Notes under the pieces: generated by a model | What the model saw: the letters and a program-made list of their open reading frames with translations, nothing else | The model's database searches: none | Told to the model about the DNA's origin: nothing | Part shown: positions 56,334 through 63,439 of the stretch, piece by piece | Layout of the letters: every line of letters begins with the position of its first letter | Position numbering within the stretch: position 1 is the stretch's first letter | Made by a program: the position numbers and the translations under genes | Assembly: GCA_964640655.1 (NCBI GenBank) | Contig: CAZXFT010000017.1 | Location: 1 to 63,439, forward strand | Length of the DNA stretch: 63,439 nt | DNA from: BJGO01 sp964640655 | Lineage (GTDB): Bacteria > Bacteroidota > Bacteroidia > Chitinophagales > UBA10324 | Reading direction: 5' to 3'

Positions 56334-58763
56334 TTGAATCATAAACCGAAACGACAAGACCCGGTGCTCCAACCGGTTGGCGCCATTGCGTCATATAAAT
56401 CTATTGAACATGGCTATCTTTTTATCTGCGATAACGCGCTGGTGAAACTGGAAATTTTTAACGACAACACTATTCGTGTCAACTCCATTCGTGCAGAAAA
56501 AGACTTTGAAAACTTTTCTTATGCCATCAGTGGCGCGCCACAAAAAACCGCTCATCAGTTTTTTGATGAAAAGGAATATTTCCTGATCCAAACTCAAAAA
56601 CTGAAAGTGCAAATCACCAAGACCCCCCTGCGTGTGCAATTTTTAACGTTGCAAGGTCAGGTGATTAATGAAGACCATCCTTCGTTTGGCACAGGCTGGT
56701 TTGGCAACGAAGTGGCTTCCTACAAAAGCATTCAGCAAAACGAAATATTTGTGGGGCTGGGTGAAAAAACAGGCAGCCTCAACCGCCGCGGTAGCTCTTA
56801 CACCCACTGGAACACCGACTACTTCGGATACCCCACCAACGGCGACCCGCTCTATCTATCTACTCCGGTGTATATAGGCATTCACGGCGGACTTTGTTAC
56901 GGACTGTTTTACGACAACACCTACAAATCGGTGATGGACTTTGGCGCCAGCAACGAGCGCTTCACCACTTTCACTGCTGCCGACGGCGAAATGGATTATT
57001 ACTTCTTTTACGACGACAACATTGCCGGCATTCTGAAACACTATACCGCACTTACTGGCCGTGTGCAACTACCTCCCCTCTGGTCGCTGGGTTTTCAGCA
57101 GTGCCGTTACAGCTATTACCCCGATAAAGAGGTGATTAATGTAGCCCGCACTTTCCGCGAGAAAGACATTCCAGCCGATGTAATTTATCTTGACATCCAT
57201 TATATGGACGAGTACAAAGTATTTACCTGGCATCCGGAGCGTTTTCCTAATCCCGATGAAATGGTGGAAGAACTGCGCAAATTGGGCTTCCACGTGATAC
57301 TGATTGTGGACCCCGGAGTTAAGGTGGAAGATGGCTATCCTTACTACGAAGAAGGATTGAAGAAAGACCTTTTCCTCAAATACCCCGACGGCGAACTATA
57401 CAGCGGTAAGGTGTGGCCTGGCACCTGCCACTTCCCCGATTTTACCAATCCTGAAACCCGCAAGTGGTGGGGCAAAAACTATAAGTTGCATATTGATAAC
57501 GGCATTGAAGGTTACTGGAACGATATGAACGAACCGGCCACCTGGGGCAAGCGCGTGCCAGACCTTGTAGAGTTTAACTACGAAGGTATTGGTGCCAGTC
57601 ATCGCAAGGCACACAACCTGTACGGCATGCAAATGGCACGAAGCACCTACGAGGGCACCAAAGATTTACTCAATGGCAAACGACCATTTGTGCTTACACG
57701 CAGCGGATACAGCGGCGTGCAGCGCTATGCCGCCGTATGGACGGGAGATAACACCGCCAGCGACGAGCACATGATGTGCGGTATTCGCCTCATCAGCAGT
57801 ATGGGACTGGCTGGTGTGGCCTTTGCCGGCTACGACGTAGGCGGATTTGCCGGTGAGCCCAGCAACGAGCTTTTTGCCCGGTGGATTGCTATTGCCGCAT
57901 TCTCTCCTTTTTTCCGCTGCCACAGCATGATCAACAGCCGCGACGCCGAGCCCTGGGCTTTTGGCGAGGAGGTCGAAGAAATTTCGCGCAACTATATCAA
58001 GCTGCGCTACCGCATGCTACCTTATATCTACTCGGTATTTTATGAAGCCGCGCAAACAGGTATGCCCATACAACGCAGTCTGGTGCTCAACTATATGAAC
58101 GATGCCAACATCTTCAACAACTCCTATCAGAACGAATACCTCTTTGGCCCTGCCATACTCATAGCCCCCGTGCCCAGCACACAAATGATTTCCAAAATCT
58201 ATCTGCCCGAAGGAGGCTGGTACGATTTCTTTACAGACAAGTATTACGAGGGAGGTAAGGAAATTTTGATTGAAACCGGCAAAGACAAGATTCCCATCTT
58301 TGTGAAACAAGGCGCCATTATACCCATACAGCGCTCCGTGCAGCAGGCCGATGCCGACCCCGGCGACACACTCGAAATTCATATTTACAAAGGCATTCGT
58401 AACGAGAGCTTTGTTTATTATGAAGACGACGGCGCAGGCTTCGACTACGAAGATGGTATGTATTACCGCCGCGAGTTACTCTTTAATCCCAAAAACAAAA
58501 GCCTCACACTCAAAGCGCGTGAGGGTCGCTACCACAGTAAGTTTAAAAAGGCGCGCATCTTTTTCCACGGCTACGGCGAGCAGGAATTGCACCCGCAGTT
58601 TGGGCAGCAAACTTTAGACAAGGTGAGTACCGAGTACCGTTTTGTGGCGCCTGTTACTGATTTCGACCCCTGGCACTACAGTACCGATAAGAGTAAGGTG
58701 ATTAAGGATATCTACTACACCAAGATTGAACTTGTGGATGAAGAAATGGTGGTAAGGTGGTAG
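56334..58763 (+). CDS. GH31 alpha-glucosidase
   Basis: 809 residues from a TTG codon; no in-frame ATG exists between the GH13 stop and deep inside the domain. There is no signal peptide. The order is an N-terminal beta domain (GH31 N-domain), the catalytic barrel with nucleophile Asp397 in YWNDMNEP and acid/base Asp472 in WTGDNTASD, FSPFFRCHS, then beta domains (YYEDDGAGFDYEDG). It removes terminal alpha-glucosyl units, probably from oligosaccharides released by the GH13 enzyme. It is GC-rich; one line (57841-57900) counts 35 of 60 G+C. It ends 25 bases from the convergent gene at 58789. Confidence 0.95.
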   Translation: MNHKPKRQDPVLQPVGAIASYKSIEHGYLFICDNALVKLEIFNDNTIRVNSIRAEKDFENFSYAISGAPQKTAHQFFDEKEYFLIQTQKLKVQITKTPLRVQFLTLQGQVINEDHPSFGTGWFGNEVASYKSIQQNEIFVGLGEKTGSLNRRGSSYTHWNTDYFGYPTNGDPLYLSTPVYIGIHGGLCYGLFYDNTYKSVMDFGASNERFTTFTAADGEMDYYFFYDDNIAGILKHYTALTGRVQLPPLWSLGFQQCRYSYYPDKEVINVARTFREKDIPADVIYLDIHYMDEYKVFTWHPERFPNPDEMVEELRKLGFHVILIVDPGVKVEDGYPYYEEGLKKDLFLKYPDGELYSGKVWPGTCHFPDFTNPETRKWWGKNYKLHIDNGIEGYWNDMNEPATWGKRVPDLVEFNYEGIGASHRKAHNLYGMQMARSTYEGTKDLLNGKRPFVLTRSGYSGVQRYAAVWTGDNTASDEHMMCGIRLISSMGLAGVAFAGYDVGGFAGEPSNELFARWIAIAAFSPFFRCHSMINSRDAEPWAFGEEVEEISRNYIKLRYRMLPYIYSVFYEAAQTGMPIQRSLVLNYMNDANIFNNSYQNEYLFGPAILIAPVPSTQMISKIYLPEGGWYDFFTDKYYEGGKEILIETGKDKIPIFVKQGAIIPIQRSVQQADADPGDTLEIHIYKGIRNESFVYYEDDGAGFDYEDGMYYRRELLFNPKNKSLTLKAREGRYHSKFKKARIFFHGYGEQELHPQFGQQTLDKVSTEYRFVAPVTDFDPWHYSTDKSKVIKDIYYTKIELVDEEMVVRW

Positions 58764-58788
58764 AGGAGGTTATTATGAGTTGTGATTC

Positions 58789-59388
58789 TTAGTGAGTTAT
58801 TTTTTCAAATCTCGCCAGTAAATCACTCATAGATTCTTTACCGTCGCAGGACGAATCGGAACTTGCATATAAGATGCCCCCTGAATTCTTAACTGCCGCC
58901 ATAATATCGCAGCCACTGATATAAGGTTGTACCTTCTTTTCAATCGTCTTTTGATTAATGCCCTGCATGTTTTCCAGTTTTTTATATGCTTTATCAATAA
59001 TATGCTGCATAACGACATTTCGCGACATATAACCGGCCAGGAAATATTTATCATTCCAGGCTAATATCTGATATGCCTCAATGATATTTCCTGTAGGGCT
59101 ATTGCGAAATGGCACCAATACTTGAATATCTGATCCTTCATTAAGTTTCAGCCATTTATAGTTTTTGGGATATAAAGCAAATTTTTCTCCTTTTTCAGGA
59201 TAGAACCATATTGCGCCGAAAGAAAAAAACTTGATTTTGCCTTTGGGTGCCTTCTGAATTTTTCCTTCTGAATCCATCCACGATGTGTTTTCCCAGTTAG
59301 ATGTGTATTCAAAATCATTAATATCTTTCTTTGTAAAAGACAAACACAATAACGTAAGAATTACTAAGGCGCCTTTTAGGTTTTTCAT
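58789..59388 (-). CDS. Exported protein of unknown function
   Basis: 199 residues. The first 20 (LKGALVILTLLCLSFTK) look like a signal peptide. The mature part contains SNWENTSWMD, KIKFFSFGAIWFYPEKGEKF and two later cysteines (SGCDIMAAV and DSSCDG) that might pair. I do not recognise a family. It is AT-rich (58981-59040 counts 22 of 60 G+C) between GC-richer genes, and it is convergent with the GH31 gene. Confidence 0.75.
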   Translation of the reverse strand: MKNLKGALVILTLLCLSFTKKDINDFEYTSNWENTSWMDSEGKIQKAPKGKIKFFSFGAIWFYPEKGEKFALYPKNYKWLKLNEGSDIQVLVPFRNSPTGNIIEAYQILAWNDKYFLAGYMSRNVVMQHIIDKAYKKLENMQGINQKTIEKKVQPYISGCDIMAAVKNSGGILYASSDSSCDGKESMSDLLARFEKITH

Positions 59389-59449
59389 GTCTTAATTTAA
59401 TTTTTCAACTCAAATATGCATCAAATATTTTTGAAAAATTGTTTGACTG

Positions 59450-62400
59450 TTATTTCAACCGGTACCGAACATAACAGCGCTGCTCAGCGGGTTTCCATTC
59501 TTTCATATCCTCTCTGGATACATAAATTTCAAATCCTTGTTGTTTCAGCATAGTTTGTAATTGCTCCATACTTATGTCATCGGGCAACACTACCTTGCCG
59601 CACAACTCTTCGTCGTTCAGCAGTATATTTTCAAAGACTAATGTGCGTTGTTGTTTGGTTAAGAAAATAGTGCCCGATTGTAATATCAGTCCCATAAATT
59701 TTTTTAAAAATGCATCCGTGTTATAGGTGTGTTTGATATTATCGGCGGCGGGAGAAATACGGAAATCATTGATATGAAAAGGATAGTCGTATTCGCTGTA
59801 ATACTTCATATCGTAAGGCATACTTCCCTGAACATCATTGCTGCACAGGTCTGGTATAAAACGATCGGTTTTTATAACCAGTCCGCTGTTGGCTATGGTA
59901 AACACCGGCGCACAGCTCGAAGTAATATCGCTTTCTCTGAATGATATTAAATCTCCCTGCTTGCCATCGTAGTGCAACTCTTTGTAAGACATCAAAAAAC
60001 CGGGTTGCATCGGCTTTTTATCTGTGCCCATTTGAACAAAACCTTTTTCATTGCACACCTGCAACTTCTCATTGCCGGTAAACAAGCGCAGGGAACCGTT
60101 CGACAGTGTTGCGGTATAGTAGCCCCTCAGCATGGGCAACAACAACTGCAGACTGTTATCATCCACACTCGTTTGAAAGAAACGCTGCAACAACTCATTG
60201 TCGCTCGACTTAATATCTTCATAGAGATAGATCCAGTTGATCATCTTCTCTGCCAGCGATTCCTCAAAAGTTACTTCTGTATCAGGGTTCAATTCTTCAT
60301 AATGCTCCTCGGCTTCGTCAAGCGTGTTATAGTAAGCATCAACATCTATTTGCTGCGGCAATGCGGTGCCGTAATTACGGCTCATCAGTTTGTAAAAAGC
60401 CACGGAGTCGTTGGGGGTGTACTGCATCATGGCCGAATCTAAGCGGAAAGAACCGCGCTGTTCCAGATAGGTGTAGAGCATGGTAAACTTTTGCACAAGC
60501 GACGGATTTTTTCCATAGCTCTTTACATAATAGTTAAAGCGATTCATATCCTCATAATAACCCCGTAAAGTAATCAGTGTGCGGTTAACCCCCTTGCGGC
60601 ATGGAGTTAAATCCATATACATACTGCTATTACTGATACGCATCTTGAAATTTTGCAGCACAATAATTTCGCGCGTGGTATTCATATTATTTTTTAAATA
60701 CAGTTTACCGAAGTCGGCGTCTATAAAGAAACGGTCCAGTCGGCTGTTGATGCTGTCGCGGCTGATTAACACACCAATGGGGTTATAAAACGAAGAAGCC
60801 GGCGGCGGCTCTGGAATCTCGAAACAATCACACTGAAGCTTATTGTCAGGTGTTTCACTTTCATCAGGCATTTCCACCCCCTTCACAAACTTCACCCTGC
60901 GATCCGGAGAGCCGTCTTCGTTCCAAAACATCCAGTAGTCGTCGCGCAGTCCATTTACCCATATACCTTCCGATTTTTTATTTCCGCTTTCATACCACTC
61001 GGTCGACTTGCCATCCATTTTATTATCCTTCAGTGTGGAACGCATTCTTAGTGCACCACTTTCATAATACATCTTTGCTTCGTGCACAATTCCGTCCTTA
61101 TCATACTCACGTGTTAGTTTTAGTTTTCCACTTTTATAATATTCATACGAATCATCATGTTTGTAACCATCCTTAAGCACATACAGGTTGCCCAGCGTGC
61201 CGTCTTCATAATAATAACTGCGCTCCATCTGCTTCTTCTCTTTGTTATACACCGCCTTCACCTGCACCTTACCATTTTCGTCGGCCTTTAACAACTGCAA
61301 TGCTCCCATGCCGTCGGGAGTGTATTGTGTTATTTCGTAGATACGGCCATTGGTATGATAACTTCTCCATATGCCTGTGCGCCGGTTGTTCAAATGGTTG
61401 CCGCAATACATCGTGTCGGTTCCATTAGTGGCATAGGCAATACTCCATCCGTTTTTCCATCCCTGATGATAATTAATGATTTGAGCTAATGTGCCGTTGG
61501 CATAATAGGTACGCTCCTCGCCTTCTATAATGCCGTTCACGTATGTGGCCTGATAACGCAACACACCATCAACGCTATAAATTTTCCAGAGCCCTTGGCG
61601 CGTCGGGTTCATCTCTCCTTGGTGTAAAAACCGGGCCCGGTCGCTTTCGTTACTGATATTAAACGCGCCGGCACCCGACACATACTCTACTACTATATTG
61701 CCCAGCGAATCGTAGCGGCATGTGAGGCTGCCCGCTGTAATATGCTCTAAGCGGCCATTCGGAAAGAAACGCATCTGTGGCCCATCACTGCCACTGCTGT
61801 GGCGGTAATCGGCAAAATGTTTCAGCGAGCCGTCGGGGTACCACATACGCATAATGCTGTCGTTCTGATTTTGTTTTTTGAATTGCTCCAGCTCCGGAGT
61901 GCCATCTTCATACCAGCGGCGGTATGGCCCGTGAGCTATTCCATTCAGAAAATATTCTTCGCTGCGCATATTGCCGTTTTCGTACCACTCCTGTTTAATG
62001 TTTAATTGATGATCTCCCTCTAAGACAGTCTCTGCATCTTTATTATTATATAGCTTGGTAACATAGGTGCCATTCTTCTGAATGCTCACGGTTTTATATC
62101 GTGCACCATTAGGCCGGTACTCGTAGCGGTGGTAGTAACCATACTTCTCGTTCTGATACATGTAAGGCAGCAGGCGATTGCCGGAGTTGAGGTGTGGCGG
62201 AAAAAACTTAATGCCGTTTTTGTTAGTGTCTTTGCGCGCCACCTCTTCGGTTTTAATACTACCGTTGCTGTAATATTCCAGGTAGCGTTGTTCGGTTTTA
62301 CCGCGCGGTGCGGTAAGCACATTATTAATTTTGCCGTTGGCGAAATAATTGGTGAGCACCCCTTGCGCATAGTCGAAGCGCTGCACCGGCCTGCCCAGCG

Positions 62401-62671
62401 AATCGTTTATTTGTATATCGGCCTGAGGCAGATACTCGCCGCGCTGCAGCAGCACCAGGGCATGGCACATTTGGTTGCCATTAGGATGAAATGATATAAT
62501 GTGTATGCGCGGAGAATCTATATCGCGCAGCGTAAGGGTTTGAATTTTGGTTTTGCGCAGGTCCCAGTAGAGGGTGTCGTTTTTTTGAGCGAAAACGGTG
62601 CTGCAAAGAGCGCTGTTTAGTGCAATGCCAAGCAGTATGCCGATGAAGTTACCTAAGAGTCTATGGCGCAT
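59450..62671 (-). CDS. YwqK/MORN-repeat surface protein with unassigned C-terminal half
   Basis: 1073 residues with a signal peptide (LLGIALNSALCSTVFAQ). From about 100 to 625 it has many short repeats of the YwqK/MORN type, each with a (Y/W)(Y/F)xxGxxxxE core: EYYSNGSIKTEE, EWYENGNMRSEE, RWYEDGTPELEQ, EWYESGNKKSEG. Such repeats form extended beta sheets and occur in many Bacteroidota exported proteins. Residues from about 640 to the end match nothing I know; a pair of cysteines (CDCFE) marks the border. No sorting domain is seen at the C-terminus (CYVRYRLK), so it is probably periplasmic or outer-membrane associated. The coding sequence is GC-rich in its 5' part. Confidence 0.85.
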   Translation of the reverse strand: MRHRLLGNFIGILLGIALNSALCSTVFAQKNDTLYWDLRKTKIQTLTLRDIDSPRIHIISFHPNGNQMCHALVLLQRGEYLPQADIQINDSLGRPVQRFDYAQGVLTNYFANGKINNVLTAPRGKTEQRYLEYYSNGSIKTEEVARKDTNKNGIKFFPPHLNSGNRLLPYMYQNEKYGYYHRYEYRPNGARYKTVSIQKNGTYVTKLYNNKDAETVLEGDHQLNIKQEWYENGNMRSEEYFLNGIAHGPYRRWYEDGTPELEQFKKQNQNDSIMRMWYPDGSLKHFADYRHSSGSDGPQMRFFPNGRLEHITAGSLTCRYDSLGNIVVEYVSGAGAFNISNESDRARFLHQGEMNPTRQGLWKIYSVDGVLRYQATYVNGIIEGEERTYYANGTLAQIINYHQGWKNGWSIAYATNGTDTMYCGNHLNNRRTGIWRSYHTNGRIYEITQYTPDGMGALQLLKADENGKVQVKAVYNKEKKQMERSYYYEDGTLGNLYVLKDGYKHDDSYEYYKSGKLKLTREYDKDGIVHEAKMYYESGALRMRSTLKDNKMDGKSTEWYESGNKKSEGIWVNGLRDDYWMFWNEDGSPDRRVKFVKGVEMPDESETPDNKLQCDCFEIPEPPPASSFYNPIGVLISRDSINSRLDRFFIDADFGKLYLKNNMNTTREIIVLQNFKMRISNSSMYMDLTPCRKGVNRTLITLRGYYEDMNRFNYYVKSYGKNPSLVQKFTMLYTYLEQRGSFRLDSAMMQYTPNDSVAFYKLMSRNYGTALPQQIDVDAYYNTLDEAEEHYEELNPDTEVTFEESLAEKMINWIYLYEDIKSSDNELLQRFFQTSVDDNSLQLLLPMLRGYYTATLSNGSLRLFTGNEKLQVCNEKGFVQMGTDKKPMQPGFLMSYKELHYDGKQGDLISFRESDITSSCAPVFTIANSGLVIKTDRFIPDLCSNDVQGSMPYDMKYYSEYDYPFHINDFRISPAADNIKHTYNTDAFLKKFMGLILQSGTIFLTKQQRTLVFENILLNDEELCGKVVLPDDISMEQLQTMLKQQGFEIYVSREDMKEWKPAEQRCYVRYRLK

Positions 62672-62761
62672 TTATGCAAAGATGATTAAGGGAGAAGAAT
62701 TGCATAACGCTGAGGACTGATAAGAGCGGAAGACATGCGATACAACCACACGCCGGCCGGG

Positions 62762-63289
62762 TTATTCGCGGTCGATGTCTATAATAACATCAAATCTTTT
62801 GTAGGTGGTATCGTACAGCAATGCAAAAGGTGCCTGTTGCATATCGCCTTCCATATATCCGGTAAGGGTATAGCTGTCGGCTTTGCGGTAGTCGTTGCCA
62901 TCGCTGTTGAGCATGGGGTATCCCGAAAAAAGTATATCTACTTCGGGAGTGGTTTTTTCATCCTCTTCAAATTCGGGGACTTTGAAGGTGAAGGGGAATT
63001 GAGTGCCATCCGTGCGGGTAAAGGTGCCGGTGCCGTCTATATCGCCATCGTATTTATCGAAATGGAAAATGCCGGTATTGAGTAATACGGTATCTGTAAA
63101 CGGGGCTTCGCCGGTAACGAGCGGGTCGCTGGTGTAGGCTTTGATGTGCACGCGGCTCAGTTGCCAGTTGCCGTCTTTTTTATCGAGGCTTTTTTGAAAC
63201 GTACGCGACGGATTGGCAGATGGACTCCAAAACCATAGGCACGATGAAAAGAATGTAAGGCTCAGTGCCAGAGCAATTATTTTATTCAT
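62762..63289 (-). CDS. Lipoprotein of unknown function
   Basis: 175 residues. The signal ends FFSSC with Cys17, so it should be lipidated. The mature part has a beta-rich look (DKYDGDIDGTGTFTRTDG, KADSYTLTGYMEGD) resembling small lipocalin-like Bacteroidota lipoproteins, but I cannot name a family. It lies 90 bases upstream of the YwqK-repeat gene on the same strand. Confidence 0.8.
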   Translation of the reverse strand: MNKIIALALSLTFFSSCLWFWSPSANPSRTFQKSLDKKDGNWQLSRVHIKAYTSDPLVTGEAPFTDTVLLNTGIFHFDKYDGDIDGTGTFTRTDGTQFPFTFKVPEFEEDEKTTPEVDILFSGYPMLNSDGNDYRKADSYTLTGYMEGDMQQAPFALLYDTTYKRFDVIIDIDRE

Positions 63290-63351
63290 TTTGTAAATAT
63301 ATGTTGTGGCTGAAATTGGCGAGTTGGTGCTAAATGAAGAATCTCGGCCCC

Positions 63352-63439
63352 TTAACTTTTATAATATTGGTCTGCGTAACCGGCAGCCGGATGATACATC
63401 ATCGGCGCAACAACCATTTTATACCCAAGCCCACACACA
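63352..63439 (-). CDS. Possible C-terminus of a protein continuing beyond the window
   Basis: A minus-strand frame enters from the right edge and stops with TAA at 63352; it encodes GYKMVVAPMMYHPAAGYADQ and a few more residues. Its place, 62 bases before the lipoprotein start on the same strand, would suit a tandem gene. A plus-strand frame over the same bases is also open, so this is unsure. Confidence 0.35.
   Translation of the reverse strand, partial: VCGLGYKMVVAPMMYHPAAGYADQYYKS

Noticed and set aside
57666..57923. Antisense open frames over the GH31 gene
   Set aside because: They are by-products of GC-rich codon use; the plus-strand GH31 frame has all catalytic residues and full length.
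63334..63439. Plus-strand start of a new gene at ATG 63334
   Set aside because: The frame is open to the edge but only 35 codons are visible, and the minus-strand frame ending at 63352 fits the local gene direction better; neither can be settled.

Overview
The window comes from a member of the Bacteroidota, probably a Chitinophagales/Sphingobacteriia-like gliding or secreting environmental lineage. The evidence is a full-length SprA (the type IX secretion translocon), three very large secreted proteins with type IX sorting domains (one type B, two type A), a fused alpha/beta 2-oxoacid dehydrogenase E1, and start regions that carry the Bacteroidota -7 motif TAnnTTTG rather than Shine-Dalgarno sequences. 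Base composition is mostly AT-rich, with a GC-richer right end. Coding density is very high: I see no gap over 300 bases, no rRNA or tRNA, no CRISPR array and no transposase.

Layout. 1-1869 (+) is the 3' end of a repetitive type-B-sorted surface protein. 1893-11427 (all -) is a run of seven genes, read in the order GH57 glycosidase, dxs, acyl carrier protein, VOC protein, MBOAT acyltransferase, SGNH-like membrane protein, E1 dehydrogenase. The last five overlap or are separated by at most 6 bases. 11492-14893 (-) is a beta-propeller/outer-membrane barrel fusion with a degenerate peptidase region. 14987-24976 is a mixed housekeeping block: metallo-hydrolase, birA, rsfS, ftsH, exported VOC lipoprotein, DUF1801-HhH protein, SusA-like amylase, polA.

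25041-54742 is about 30 kb on the minus strand. It holds a 3647-residue surface protein, a TPR protein, vanZ-like, gcvH, sprA, ruvA, maeB, a 1649-residue metalloprotease with 11 Ig-like repeats and a small secreted protein. The translocon gene therefore lies between two of its likely cargo genes. 54967-58763 (+) is a GC-richer alpha-glucan pair (GH13 lipoprotein amylase and GH31 alpha-glucosidase). 58789-63289 (-) holds an unknown exported protein, a YwqK/MORN-repeat surface protein with an unassigned C-terminal half, and a lipoprotein.

Two themes stand out. First, ACP, MBOAT and SGNH-like proteins are encoded in one coupled unit, as in the Dlt (D-alanylation) machinery, but here with a VOC protein and a TPP-dependent E1 instead of an adenylating enzyme. 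This could be an uncharacterised ACP-fed surface acylation system and is my best candidate for something new. Second, alpha-glucan metabolism recurs in separate loci (GH57, periplasmic GH13, lipoprotein GH13, GH31).
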